The notes: generated from the letters alone by a model not told the origin. A stretch of 18,303 nucleotides of DNA from JBDSGC01 sp046594105 (GCA_046594105.1 JBKJQB010000165.1:1-18303), one strand, 5' to 3'. Shown: positions 1 to 7,776, numbered from the stretch's first letter. Program-made: numbers and translations.

Positions 1-8
1 AAACAAGA

Positions 9-68
9 CCCCTCATCCCCGCTTCGCGGACCTTCTCCCCGTGTGCGGGGAGAAGGACACTCGATGGG
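9..68. repeat. Dispersed palindromic repeat, copy 1
   Basis: About 60 bp closely matching 10201-10262. The core at 31-56 is a perfect 11-bp inverted repeat (CCTTCTCCCCG / CGGGGAGAAGG) around a 4-base loop TGTG. The flanks CCCCTCATCC and CTCGATGGG are shared between copies. It looks like a REP/MITE-type intergenic element; no coding function is visible. Confidence 0.85.
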
Positions 69-303
69 ATGGCTCCCGTTTCTCACATCAATCGCTGCGT
101 CTCACGCAGTGCCCTCGCTCAGAGGCTGTGAAGAAATCCCCCAACCGTCATCGACCTTCGATTGCAGATCCTCGCTCCCGCCCGCCACCACGCCGTGCTC
201 TTCCACCGAGAGTCGATGGGGAGGGGTCGCGATCGAGTGACCGCGGGCTGAGGCGAAAATCGTGGCGGACGCTTTGCGAACCAACGCCGCCGGCCGTGCC
301 GGC
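69..303. other. Leader region with no convincing gene
   Basis: Short open frames exist on both strands, but none has a good ribosome site or recognisable protein character. I see no RNA gene. The 5' flank of the kinase gene, including its promoter, probably lies here or just downstream, but I cannot place a promoter. Confidence 0.4.
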
Positions 304-441
304 CTATGGCACGTCGATCTGCACGACCGGCGATCGCGGACCGGCGGATCCACCCAGCGCCTTGCGCAGGGTGGAGATCTGGTGCGCGTGCGTGGGCGAC
401 CAGTGCCGATCTGCCTCCGCCGCAAACCCTCGGAGTACCAT
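304..441 (-). CDS. Possible small protein, 45 aa, unknown function
   Basis: An ATG at 441 is preceded, with 5-base spacing, by an unusually complete Shine-Dalgarno sequence (GGGAGGTGATC) on the minus strand. The frame reads 45 residues, including HWSPTHAHQ and ending VVQIDVP before a TAG. About 78% of third codon positions are G or C, similar to genes in this window. I do not recognise a family. Its start lies only 11 bases from the divergent kinase start, so both cannot have ordinary leaders. The complementary strand reads like the 16S 3' end, which could be chance. It may be a real small ORF or a gene remnant. Confidence 0.3.
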   Translation of the reverse strand: MVLRGFAAEADRHWSPTHAHQISTLRKALGGSAGPRSPVVQIDVP

Positions 442-452
442 GATCACCTCCC

Positions 453-2834
453 ATGACACTCCCACGGTCGACGCGGCTCGGACCGTATGAAATCCTCGAT
501 TCCATCGGCGCTGGCGGAATGGGCGAGGTTTATCGCGCTCGCGACCATCGCCTCGATCGCGACGTTGCGGTCAAGGTCCTCTCCGACTCGAACAGCAGCC
601 CCTCCTCGACCGCGCGCTTCGATCAGGAGGCCAAGGCCATCGCCGCTCTTTCCCACCCCGGCATCGTCAGCATCTACGACGTCGGCAACGACGGGAACCA
701 CTTCTGGATCGCCATGGAGCTGCTGGAGGGCGAGAGCCTCGGGTCGGTGCTCTCGTCACGCCGGCCCATTCCCTGGAAACGGGCGGCCGCCTTCAGCGTG
801 GCCATCGCCGATGCCCTGCGATGCGCGCATGAACGGGGAATCGTCCATCGCGATCTGAAGCCGGACAACATCTTCATCACCCGGACCGGGATGGTGAAGG
901 TGCTCGACTTCGGTCTGGCCCGGATGCCTCTGAACGCGATGGCCGATGTCAGCGACGCGAATACGATGACCACCCCCGGAACGGTCCTGGGAACGGTCGG
1001 GTACATGTCGCCGGAACAGGTGCGCGGGGAACCAGCCACTCCCTGCAGCGACCTCTTCTCGTTTGGTTGCGTGATGTACGAGATGCTTTCCGGCGCTCGT
1101 CCTTTTGGCGGACGGTCCGCTGCGGAGATCATGAGCGCCATCCTGCGGGACGAACCGCGGCCCCTCCATCTCGCGGGAGCGAAGGACGTTCCCGAAGAGA
1201 TGGTGGCCATCGTGTCCCGCTGCCTGGAGAAGGATCCGGTTCGGCGATTCCACTCCGCCGCCGACCTCGCCTTCGCCCTGGAAACCGCGGCGGCACGCTC
1301 CGGACCTTCGCTGGCCGGCGCCAGCGGTGCGATCCGTCGGAACCTCAGAAGCATGATCATCGCACTGGTCGGAATCATCGTGGTGGTCCTGCTCGGCATC
1401 GCCGGACGCCGGCCGGCCGCGCCGCCACGAGATGCGGCGCTCGAACGACCCTCCTCACTGGCCGTGCTTCCTTTCGTCAATGCAGGGGCCGACGCCGGCC
1501 TGGACTACCTCAGCGACGGGCTGACCGAGGCCATCATCAATGACCTCTCCCCCATCCCCGGGCTCAAGGTGATGTCGCGCAATTCGGTGTTCGTTTACAA
1601 AGGAAAGGCGGTGGATCCTCGACAGGTTGCGGCGGAGCTCAACGTGGAAACCATCCTCAGCGGGCGTCTGGTGCAGCGCGGCAACCTGCTCGGGGTGAGT
1701 ATCGAACTGATCGACGCGCGCGATGGCCATCAGATCTGGGGGGAACGATACGAGCGTCCGGTCAGCGAGATGCCCGACCTGGAGCAGGAGCTCTCCCGCC
1801 GCATCTCCGAGAAGCTGCGAATCGGCATCGGTGCCAACGACCGCAAACGGATGACCCGCCGTTCGGCGATCGATCCCGAAGCCTACCGTCTCTATCTGCA
1901 GGGTCGCTACGAATGGAACAAGCGGACCGTGGAGGGATTGCGGCAGGGCATCGACTTCTTCCGCCGCTCCATCGCCATCGATCCGAACTTCGCCCCGGCT
2001 CATGCGGGGATTGCCGACTCCTACCTCCTCCTCGGCGGGTTCTACGAGCAGATCGCTCCGCGAGAGGCCATGCCGCTGGCGCGCGAGGCCGCCATCAAAG
2101 CGCTGACCCTGGATGACTCCCTCGCCGAGGCGCACGCTTCCCTCGCACTGATCCATCACGAGTACGACTGGGACTGGAAAAGCGCCGAGAATGAATTTCG
2201 CCGCGCCATCACCCTCAACCCCGGCTCTGCAGGCGCTCATCAGTGGTACGGCCAGGCTCTGATTTATCGCGGCCGTCTGGCTGAAGGAGTGCGGGAACTC
2301 ACTCGGGCTGAAGAACTCGATCCTCTCTATCTGGTCACCCGCTGCGATCAGGCGCAGGCTCTCTGGATCGGCGGGCATTACGACCAGTCCATCGCCCAAA
2401 GCCGGAAAGTCATCGAGATCGAACCGCACCTCTGGCTGCCTCACTGGATTCTCGGCCTGGCCTACGCAGGCAAAAACGATTTCGATCTCGCCACCCGATC
2501 GCTCGAACGAGCGGTGGAGTTCGGGGGCACGCCTTCCACACGGGCCAGCCTGGGATACGTCTACGCCCGCATGGGTCGTCCGGCCGACGCCATGAAGATT
2601 CTTCGACAGCTCCGCCAGCAGGCCAAAAGCCACTACGTCTCGCCCGCGCCGTTCGTCATCATCTATACGGGGTTGGGAGACATGGACGCTGCCTTCGCAG
2701 AACTGGAGCGATGTTTCTCCGAACGAGTCAGCCTGCTGACGACGGTCCACGCAGTGCCGATCGCGGAGCCGATCCGCAAGGACCGCCGTTACGCCGCCTT
2801 CGCGAAACGCGTGGGGCTGCCGCCCCTGCCTTAA
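453..2834 (+). CDS. Membrane Ser/Thr protein kinase with TolB-like and TPR sensor regions
   Basis: 793 aa. The N-terminal cytoplasmic kinase domain (about 12-280) has the glycine loop GAGGMGEV at 19-26, Lys41, alpha-C Glu59, catalytic HRDLKPDN at 132-139 (Asp134), DFG at 152-154 and a GTVGYMSPEQ activation-segment end. It is therefore expected to be an active Hanks-type kinase. One membrane segment lies near 299-318. Residues about 334-440 (SLAVLPFVNAG...DYLSDGLTEAIINDL) resemble the TolB/FlgO-like N-terminal domain common in such fusions. From about 470 to the end come repeated TPR-like helices, probably outside the cytoplasm and likely for protein or ligand binding. The start gives the usual MTLP...RLGPYEI opening but has no good Shine-Dalgarno site, so initiation may be leaderless or SD-independent. 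The gene stands alone. Substrates are not inferable, though the FHA protein at 5146 is a plausible reader of phosphothreonine. Confidence 0.93.
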   Translation: MTLPRSTRLGPYEILDSIGAGGMGEVYRARDHRLDRDVAVKVLSDSNSSPSSTARFDQEAKAIAALSHPGIVSIYDVGNDGNHFWIAMELLEGESLGSVLSSRRPIPWKRAAAFSVAIADALRCAHERGIVHRDLKPDNIFITRTGMVKVLDFGLARMPLNAMADVSDANTMTTPGTVLGTVGYMSPEQVRGEPATPCSDLFSFGCVMYEMLSGARPFGGRSAAEIMSAILRDEPRPLHLAGAKDVPEEMVAIVSRCLEKDPVRRFHSAADLAFALETAAARSGPSLAGASGAIRRNLRSMIIALVGIIVVVLLGIAGRRPAAPPRDAALERPSSLAVLPFVNAGADAGLDYLSDGLTEAIINDLSPIPGLKVMSRNSVFVYKGKAVDPRQVAAELNVETILSGRLVQRGNLLGVSIELIDARDGHQIWGERYERPVSEMPDLEQELSRRISEKLRIGIGANDRKRMTRRSAIDPEAYRLYLQGRYEWNKRTVEGLRQGIDFFRRSIAIDPNFAPAHAGIADSYLLLGGFYEQIAPREAMPLAREAAIKALTLDDSLAEAHASLALIHHEYDWDWKSAENEFRRAITLNPGSAGAHQWYGQALIYRGRLAEGVRELTRAEELDPLYLVTRCDQAQALWIGGHYDQSIAQSRKVIEIEPHLWLPHWILGLAYAGKNDFDLATRSLERAVEFGGTPSTRASLGYVYARMGRPADAMKILRQLRQQAKSHYVSPAPFVIIYTGLGDMDAAFAELERCFSERVSLLTTVHAVPIAEPIRKDRRYAAFAKRVGLPPLP

Positions 2835-2860
2835 CCCGGATCAGCGTCGTCCAGGCGCCA

Positions 2861-3352
2861 CTACTCGTGCCGCTCCATGGCCGCCGGCTGCAGGCGGATG
2901 CTCAAACGTGACGGATGGTCGTACATCGCACCGTTGAACCGGTCATAAATCAAACCGACGGCGCCTGCGATCCCGGCGCCCAGGAGCCCAGCGGCGAGCG
3001 GTTCCGAACCGGTGATGAACAAGGTGGTCAAAGAAAGCGGGAATCCGGCGGCCAGTCCGACATTGGTCCAATACGCCCGGCTGAAACCGCGCTCCGCCAT
3101 CGTGCGAGCGGACACGTAGCCCTCTTTCGAAAACTCCGCGACGCAGCCGTCAAGTTTTCGCCGGATCAGGAGATGCGCCGGCGTGACCCCGGCCGCCGCG
3201 CGCCGTCCCTGACAGGTGATGGAGACGTCGGCGCCCGCCGGTTCGGACACCGCCTCGATCGTCTCCCACGGCCCGTGAGACACCGACGCGCATCCGGACC
3301 ACAGCCCGAAAAACATCGCGATGGCGATCAGGGACAACATCCGCGCGTTCAT
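2861..3352 (-). CDS. Small lipoprotein, tandem paralogue 2
   Basis: 163 aa. The signal sequence ends in LWSGC with Cys21 as the probable lipidation site; Trp at -3 is unusual. Next comes a PEGA-like stretch (EPAGADVSI, GVTPAHLLIRRKL, FSKEGY) and two hydrophobic segments (about 88-125) ending near YDRFNGAMYDHPSRL. It shares this whole layout with the gene just upstream, so the two are duplicates. The start at 3352 has GAGGTGA upstream and lies 4 bases after the stop of the first copy, implying an operon with coupled translation. Function is unknown. The PEGA-like part suggests an envelope or surface role, which is inference. Confidence 0.8.
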   Translation of the reverse strand: MNARMLSLIAIAMFFGLWSGCASVSHGPWETIEAVSEPAGADVSITCQGRRAAAGVTPAHLLIRRKLDGCVAEFSKEGYVSARTMAERGFSRAYWTNVGLAAGFPLSLTTLFITGSEPLAAGLLGAGIAGAVGLIYDRFNGAMYDHPSRLSIRLQPAAMERHE

Positions 3353-3356
3353 CGGA

Positions 3357-3875
3357 TCACCTCACGCCCGACGTGGGCCCCGGCTGCGGCTGCGGTTGAA
3401 GCTTCGCGATCAGTTTCGCGGGATGGTCGTACATCGCTCCATTGACCCGATCGATGATCAGTCCGGCCGCTCCTGCCAGACCGATGGAGGCCAGCGCGTT
3501 CGCTTCATTTTCGTGAGTGGCCGGGCCCCAGAATCCATCGCTGATGGCCAGCGCCAGTCCGATGGGAAACCCGGTGGTCAATGCCAGGTTGCCCCAGTAG
3601 CTTCCGCTGAATCCTCGCTGCATCGGCAATCGGAAATCGGCGAATCCCGCCTTCGAGAAGTGCGCTTCGCACCCTTCGAGCTTTCGTCGCATGGTCAACT
3701 GCGTCGGCGTGACCCCTGAGGCGACGCGCTGGCCGGCGCACTCGATAGAAACGTCCGCACCGGCCGGATCGGAGCTGGCGTCGATGGTCTCCCGCGTTCC
3801 ATGCGATATGGAGGCGCAACCGCTGGTCAGGGAAAGAAACAGCACGGCGATCAGAGTGCAACTTCTTCCGTTCAT
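3357..3875 (-). CDS. Small lipoprotein, tandem paralogue 1
   Basis: 172 aa from the ATG at 3875, chosen because GAGGAGA precedes it at good spacing and because it opens directly with a signal sequence ending LTSGC (Cys20). An in-frame ATG at 3917 would add 14 residues encoded by a tandem repeat and is unlikely. The mature part has the PEGA-like segment (DPAGADVSIEC, GVTPTQLTMRRKL), two hydrophobic stretches and a Pro/Gln-rich tail. It is the upstream partner of the paralogue at 3352. Both keep the motifs SK-G, RGFS-YW and RxNGAMYDHP, so a shared structural role is likely. I do not recognise a named family. Confidence 0.8.
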   Translation of the reverse strand: MNGRSCTLIAVLFLSLTSGCASISHGTRETIDASSDPAGADVSIECAGQRVASGVTPTQLTMRRKLEGCEAHFSKAGFADFRLPMQRGFSGSYWGNLALTTGFPIGLALAISDGFWGPATHENEANALASIGLAGAAGLIIDRVNGAMYDHPAKLIAKLQPQPQPGPTSGVR

Positions 3876-3886
3876 CACATTCTCCT

Positions 3887-3928
3887 CATGGTCGACTGGA
3901 CATGGTCGACTGGACATGGTCGATTCGA
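3887..3928. repeat. 14-bp tandem repeat ahead of lipoprotein pair
   Basis: CATGGTCGACTGGA occurs twice exactly (3887-3900, 3901-3914), followed by a diverged third unit, CATGGTCGATTCGA (3915-3928). It lies immediately upstream of the ribosome site of the gene starting at 3875, so it sits in the leader or promoter of that operon. Copy-number change here could alter leader length. Confidence 0.85.
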
Positions 3929-3984
3929 TAATCGATTGGTCATGGTTGCTTCGTCGGGCGCCGTCGGCGGACGAGCGGCGCGAT

Positions 3985-4986
3985 TCACTTCTTCTGATAG
4001 AGAGGGGCGACGATGGCCGCGTAGAACGTGGCGTGCCTCCGCCCGTGCTCCTGGCGCGCGCTTCCGATCCCCAGATTCACTCCGATGGTTTTCCAGGTGG
4101 TACTGGCATTCAGTGCCGTTCCAAACGCGTTCACCGCGTCGCCGTTCAGGTAGCTCGCCCGCAGCCCGGCGCGCCAGTTCCCCACGATCGACCAATCGCC
4201 TCCCACGCTGGCGGACACGCCGCGCTGCACGCGGTATTCAGCGTAGCGAGAGCCGTAAAACCCGCCCGGTCCGAGCGTGTCCCAGGAGCCGCCCACCAGG
4301 AACCGGCTGACCCGATTCAAGCGGCGGCCGGTCATCACGGTCACCGCTTGTCGCAGATGCAGCCGCCCTGATTGCCGGCCACCGGACTCCGCGATCGAAA
4401 ACCGCGACCAGATCTTCTCGCCGACGAATGCTTCTCCGCGCGCAGTGACTTCGATTCCTTCAGAGGCTGCGACCAGCGGATGCGACGACGTCCGATACGA
4501 CCGCGTGTGCGCAATCTCGACGCCCGCATAGGGCCGCTTCCAGAAGGCCAGCAGGTCGGGATCGGAAAGGCCACCGATCGATTCCTTCAAGATCACGATC
4601 TGAAGGTCGGTCACCGAATGAGGGGTCGATGAGAAACGGAGTCCGTGCTTCACCCGGTACGACGCGTCGTCGTACTCGAGATCCTTCGCCCGCCGGCCGT
4701 CGACGTAGATGCGATTGCTGCTGTGGGCGTGCAGCGGAGTCAGGTCGGCGGAGAGCAGCCACGAGCTGGAAGGAGATCGGCGTCGCCGCAACTCCCCTCC
4801 CAGCGTCCAGCCCGACAATGAAAGCACGTACCCGTCCCCGTCGCTGTTGTCCACACGGAACTGCACCACGGGAGCGGCGATGGAAGAGTCCACCAGCAGA
4901 CTGGAGACCAGCAGCTTGCTGTCCGCCCGCACCCTGCCTGCCGTGAGCAGGACGACGCTTGCAACGAAGGCCAGTTTTCGATTCAT
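3985..4986 (-). CDS. Exported protein, probably outer-membrane beta-barrel, unknown function
   Basis: 333 aa from the ATG at 4986, which has GAAGGAG upstream; an earlier in-frame start at 5019 would precede the ribosome site. A cleavable signal peptide (MNRKLAFVASVVLLTAGRVRA) is followed by a chain with many short alternating polar/hydrophobic stretches (for example LLSADLTPLHA, YAEYRVQRGVSASVGGDW, GLRASYLNG, TTWKTIGVNLGIG), as in beta-barrel proteins. The C-terminal stretch TFYAAIVAPLYQKK could be a last strand, though it does not end in Phe. No enzyme motif is visible. It is divergent from the winged-helix/FHA gene, with about 159 bases between them, and on the same strand as the lipoproteins but separated from them by the tandem repeat. 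Confidence 0.7.
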   Translation of the reverse strand: MNRKLAFVASVVLLTAGRVRADSKLLVSSLLVDSSIAAPVVQFRVDNSDGDGYVLSLSGWTLGGELRRRRSPSSSWLLSADLTPLHAHSSNRIYVDGRRAKDLEYDDASYRVKHGLRFSSTPHSVTDLQIVILKESIGGLSDPDLLAFWKRPYAGVEIAHTRSYRTSSHPLVAASEGIEVTARGEAFVGEKIWSRFSIAESGGRQSGRLHLRQAVTVMTGRRLNRVSRFLVGGSWDTLGPGGFYGSRYAEYRVQRGVSASVGGDWSIVGNWRAGLRASYLNGDAVNAFGTALNASTTWKTIGVNLGIGSARQEHGRRHATFYAAIVAPLYQKK

Positions 4987-5105
4987 AAACGCTCCTTCAA
5001 CCCCGCGCGCCGATGACACTGCCGATCGCCGGAGCCCAACCTCTGACTTGTGGGATTTGCGCGACGGGACGGATAATCGACGACCAGCCGCACGAAGTCT
5101 TCGGG

Positions 5106-5119
5106 AAATCTTGAGATTT
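5106..5119. promoter_or_regulatory. AT-rich inverted repeat in divergent intergenic region
   Basis: AAATCT-TG-AGATTT is a perfect 6-bp dyad inside an otherwise GC-rich intergenic stretch. It lies 26 bases before the proposed CTG start at 5146 and between two divergent genes. It could be an operator, perhaps for the adjacent winged-helix protein, but there is no direct evidence of binding. Confidence 0.3.
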
Positions 5120-5145
5120 TCGCCGAAACCCGCCGAGGCCCTGCA

Positions 5146-5829
5146 CTGTCCTTACTCTTCGGATCTTTTGAGCTCGACCTCGATCGCCGCCTTCTGCTGG
5201 AGGAAGGGGCCGAGCTCCACGTGTCGCGAAAAGCATTCGAGCTGCTGCGCATTCTCGTCGAGCGCGCACCGGCAGCCCTCTCCAAGAACGAGATCCATGA
5301 CCTGATCTGGCCAGGCACGTTTGTTTCTGAAAGTGCTCTGGCCGGTCTGGTCGCGGAGCTGCGCGGCGCCCTGCACGACGACGCGCATGAGCCGAATGTC
5401 ATTCGCACCATGCACGGTTTCGGATACGCCTGCATCGCCACGGTCCGTTCTTCATCGCCGGGCGATTCCACCGCCGGACGCTTCCGCCTGCTTCTTCAAG
5501 GGCGCGAGATACCTCTCTCTCCGGGAGAGCGGGTGATCGGACGCGATGCCCAGGCCACGCTGTTCATCGAGGATTCGTCTGTCTCCCGACGCCATGCCCT
5601 CATCCACGTCGAGAGCGACCGCGCCCTGCTCGAAGACCTCGGCAGCAAGAACGGCACCTTTCTCAACGGCGCTCCGCTCCATGGTTCCACCGAGCTCACC
5701 AACGGGGACGTCATCGCCATCGGCGTGGTCCAGGTGGTTTTCCGCGACACCTCCGTCGCCACCTCCACGGTCACCATTCAGCGCGCAGCTTCCCGGGAGC
5801 GCAAGCGGATCAAGTCTCGCCCGCGCTGA
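5146..5829 (+). CDS. Winged-helix DNA-binding protein fused to FHA domain, probable CTG start
   Basis: 227 aa if started at CTG 5146. Residues 5-98 form an OmpR/CadC-type winged helix: FGSFELDLDRRLL, then KAFELLRILVE, LSKNEIHDLIW and the C-terminal wing HGFGYAC. Residues about 112-200 are an FHA phosphothreonine-binding domain with GRD (132-134), SRRHA (147-151) and SKNGTFLNG (167-175). The first ordinary start in frame is GTG 5221, which would delete the first strands of the winged helix. The frame is open back to a TAA at 5074, and no ATG, GTG or TTG lies between. CTG 5146 gives the family-typical opening MSLLFGSFELDL, and GAGG lies upstream at 5135. The protein probably links a Ser/Thr kinase signal to transcription, possibly the kinase at 453. 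That pairing is inference. Confidence 0.85.
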   Translation: MSLLFGSFELDLDRRLLLEEGAELHVSRKAFELLRILVERAPAALSKNEIHDLIWPGTFVSESALAGLVAELRGALHDDAHEPNVIRTMHGFGYACIATVRSSSPGDSTAGRFRLLLQGREIPLSPGERVIGRDAQATLFIEDSSVSRRHALIHVESDRALLEDLGSKNGTFLNGAPLHGSTELTNGDVIAIGVVQVVFRDTSVATSTVTIQRAASRERKRIKSRPR

Positions 5830-5993
5830 TCCTTCGTTCGCCCACGAGGCGCGCGGGGCACCTCGTTCCATTCGGTGTCTCTACCCGTCGTGGATCAGGT
5901 CTGAACCCTTCCGCCGCGGCATCGCGATCTGACAACACGAACCGGTTTTCTGCACTACCCTTCACGGATCAAAACAACGCGAGGAGGTTCCCC

Positions 5994-6479
5994 ATGAACA
6001 TTCCAGAATTTTTTGTCCAGCGATTCGAGCTCGAGATGCCGGCGTTTGGTCGCGTGCTGCGCGCCATTCCGAACGATCAATCGTCCTACAGGCCCCATGA
6101 GAAGTCGAAGAGCGCCGCGGAACTGGCGTGGCAGCTGGCCGAGGAGCAGCGCGCTCTGACCGGACTCTTTACCAGGGGGGAGGCGCGCATGGATTCCACT
6201 CCGCCTCCGAAGACCATGACGGAGATCGTCGCGGCTTGGGACAAGGCGACCGCCGATCTTCGTGAGGAGCTCAAGAAACTCGACGAGAAGACCATGGCCG
6301 CGCCGGCGAATTTCATCTGGGGCGGTCAGACCGTCTGGACCGATACCGTCGGCGGCATGCTCTGGGGCTTCCTGCTCGACATGATTCATCACCGCGGCCA
6401 GATGAGCGTTTATCTGCGTCCGATGGGAGCGAAAGTCCCCGCAATCTACGGCCCCTCAGCCGACGACACCGGCTCCTAA
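5994..6479 (+). CDS. DinB-like four-helix-bundle protein
   Basis: 161 aa with a very strong ribosome site (GAGGAGG) before the ATG. The sequence is a helical bundle of the DinB/DUF664 type: an N-terminal FFVQRFELEMPAF helix, then SAAELAWQLAEEQ, and a C-terminal LLDMIHHRGQMSVYLRPMG with His132-His133. Members usually bind a metal through three His residues. The first is not evident here, because its helix carries Gln and Glu instead, so metal binding may be lost or altered. Relatives are often thiol-dependent transferases or stress proteins of unknown substrate. The gene is monocistronic and followed by repeats. Confidence 0.8.
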   Translation: MNIPEFFVQRFELEMPAFGRVLRAIPNDQSSYRPHEKSKSAAELAWQLAEEQRALTGLFTRGEARMDSTPPPKTMTEIVAAWDKATADLREELKKLDEKTMAAPANFIWGGQTVWTDTVGGMLWGFLLDMIHHRGQMSVYLRPMGAKVPAIYGPSADDTGS

Positions 6480-6480
6480 C

Positions 6481-6626
6481 GTGTGGTGCGGCCGTCCCGG
6501 CCGCGCTGAAGTTCGGGTGTGGTGCGGCCGTCCCGGCCGCGCTTCTCACCACAATGAGGAGCTGTCTGCCGACTTTTTCTACTCGCTGCGATCGACGGGA
6601 GGCGGCCGAGGACGGCCGCGCCACAC
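6481..6626. repeat. GC palindromic repeat cluster, two direct and one inverted copy
   Basis: A 27-bp unit beginning GTGTGGTGCGGCC and ending GGCCGCGCT occurs exactly at 6481-6507 and 6517-6543. Each contains the palindrome GCGGCC-GTCCC-GGCCGC. A diverged copy in opposite orientation lies at 6601-6626. The enclosed 57 bases show no gene I can support. The arrangement looks like a mobile palindromic (REP/BIME-like) element between two convergent genes. Confidence 0.85.
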
Positions 6627-6644
6627 GTTGCGGCGCGTGATGCA

Positions 6645-7343
6645 TCACCTGGTGGCGTTGGCTTTTCGGATCAGTTTCCGCAAAGGGCCGGAGACGCGGT
6701 CCGCGATGACGGCATAACCCTTCGCATTCGGATGGATCTCGTCGCTCTTCAACGATGAGTCGCGGAGGATTCCAGCGAGGACATTCGGGACCAGCAGACA
6801 TCCGTCACTTTTCGCCACCGACTCATAGAGCTTCTCGTAGTTCGCGCTGATGCTGGGGAATTGATAGCCGAGAAGAACGACCATGGCGCCGCCCGCCTGG
6901 ATCCTGCGGATGATGGTGTGCAGGTTCTGCTCGGTCGTGGCGATGGGAACGCCGCGGAGAAAATCATTGCCGCCCAGACCGACGACCACGATGCGCGGAT
7001 TGTGAGAAAGAACGTCAGAGTCCAGTCGAGCCATGGCGCTTTCCGTCGTGTCGCCGCTCACGCCAGCGTTGAGGATGCTCTCCCCGATCAGACCGGAGAG
7101 TCTGGCCGGGTAATCCTCGCCTGCCGGAGCGCCGAAACCGGCGGTGAGCGAATCGCCGAATGCGATCACGCTCTTTCCGCTCGATCGGAGATTGGTCACC
7201 TTCGACAGCGACGACGGGCACAGCGCCCAGATCGCCACCAGCAGCACGACGGCGGCGGCAATGGCGAGCCTGACGCGATTCGCGCCGCCGGTGGCTACCG
7301 GAGGCGCGGCGCGGCGCGGAGGAGTCCGGATCGTACGCTGCAT
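6645..7343 (-). CDS. Membrane-anchored SGNH/GDSL hydrolase
   Basis: 232 aa from ATG 7343. A short basic N-terminus precedes one membrane segment (about 26-41), followed by a periplasmic SGNH esterase/lipase domain: block I AFGDSLTAGFG with Ser65, block II Gly98 in NAGVSGDTT, block III GGND (Asn126) and block V DEIHPNAKGY with Asp201 and His204. It resembles TesA-type lysophospholipase/thioesterases. The start is uncertain. GTG 7400, only 10 bases after the upstream stop, would add 19 residues, but its GGAG lies too close to the start. ATG 7343 has AGGAG about 12 bases away. It probably shares an operon with the FKBP gene at 7776. Confidence 0.87.
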   Translation of the reverse strand: MQRTIRTPPRRAAPPVATGGANRVRLAIAAAVVLLVAIWALCPSSLSKVTNLRSSGKSVIAFGDSLTAGFGAPAGEDYPARLSGLIGESILNAGVSGDTTESAMARLDSDVLSHNPRIVVVGLGGNDFLRGVPIATTEQNLHTIIRRIQAGGAMVVLLGYQFPSISANYEKLYESVAKSDGCLLVPNVLAGILRDSSLKSDEIHPNAKGYAVIADRVSGPLRKLIRKANATR

Positions 7344-7410
7344 CGAACCTGAGAGCTCCTGCTGTCGATGAGGGGGCGACCCGTCATCGACGACAGTCAC
7401 TGCTCCGACC

Positions 7411-7776
7411 CTATTTCGCGCCGAGCAGTTCGACCTTGAAGACGAGAGTTGCGTTGGGCGGAATCAGGCCGCCGGCACCGCGATCGCCGTAGCCGAGGCC
7501 GGGTGGAATGATCAGCGTCCGCTTCTCGCCCATCTTCATGTCCGCGACGCCCTCGTCCCAGCCCTTGATCACCCTGCCCTGCCCGAGGGGAAACTCGAAG
7601 GGCTGGTTGCGATCGCGGGAACTGTCGAACTTCGTACCGTTGGTGAGCCAGCCGGTGTAGTGAACGCTGACGATCTGGCCGGAGCGAGGCTGCGCACCGG
7701 TTCCTGGCTGGTCGACGACGTACTGCAGTCCGGAGGGCATGGACTGCGGGCTGGCGGGCATCACAAATGTGTCCAT
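7411..7776 (-). CDS. FKBP-type peptidyl-prolyl cis-trans isomerase
   Basis: 121 aa, a single FKBP domain catalysing isomerisation of Xaa-Pro peptide bonds during folding. Family residues are present: VHYTGWL (38-44), FDSS (50-53), the GRVIKGWDEGV segment (about 67-77), IPPGLGYGDRG and IPPNATLVFKVELL. The start at 7776 is set by GAAGGAG seven bases upstream; an in-frame ATG at 7830 would add 18 unlike residues. No signal peptide is visible, so it is probably cytoplasmic. It is the first gene of a short minus-strand pair with the SGNH hydrolase. Confidence 0.95.
   Translation of the reverse strand: MDTFVMPASPQSMPSGLQYVVDQPGTGAQPRSGQIVSVHYTGWLTNGTKFDSSRDRNQPFEFPLGQGRVIKGWDEGVADMKMGEKRTLIIPPGLGYGDRGAGGLIPPNATLVFKVELLGAK

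Noticed and set aside
1455..2750. 431-aa minus-strand ORF inside the kinase gene
   Set aside because: It is the mirror frame of a high-GC gene with clear kinase and TPR content; its own translation resembles no protein.
5221..5829. GTG 5221 as start of the winged-helix/FHA gene
   Set aside because: Family-conserved FGSFELDLDRR residues are encoded in frame before it.
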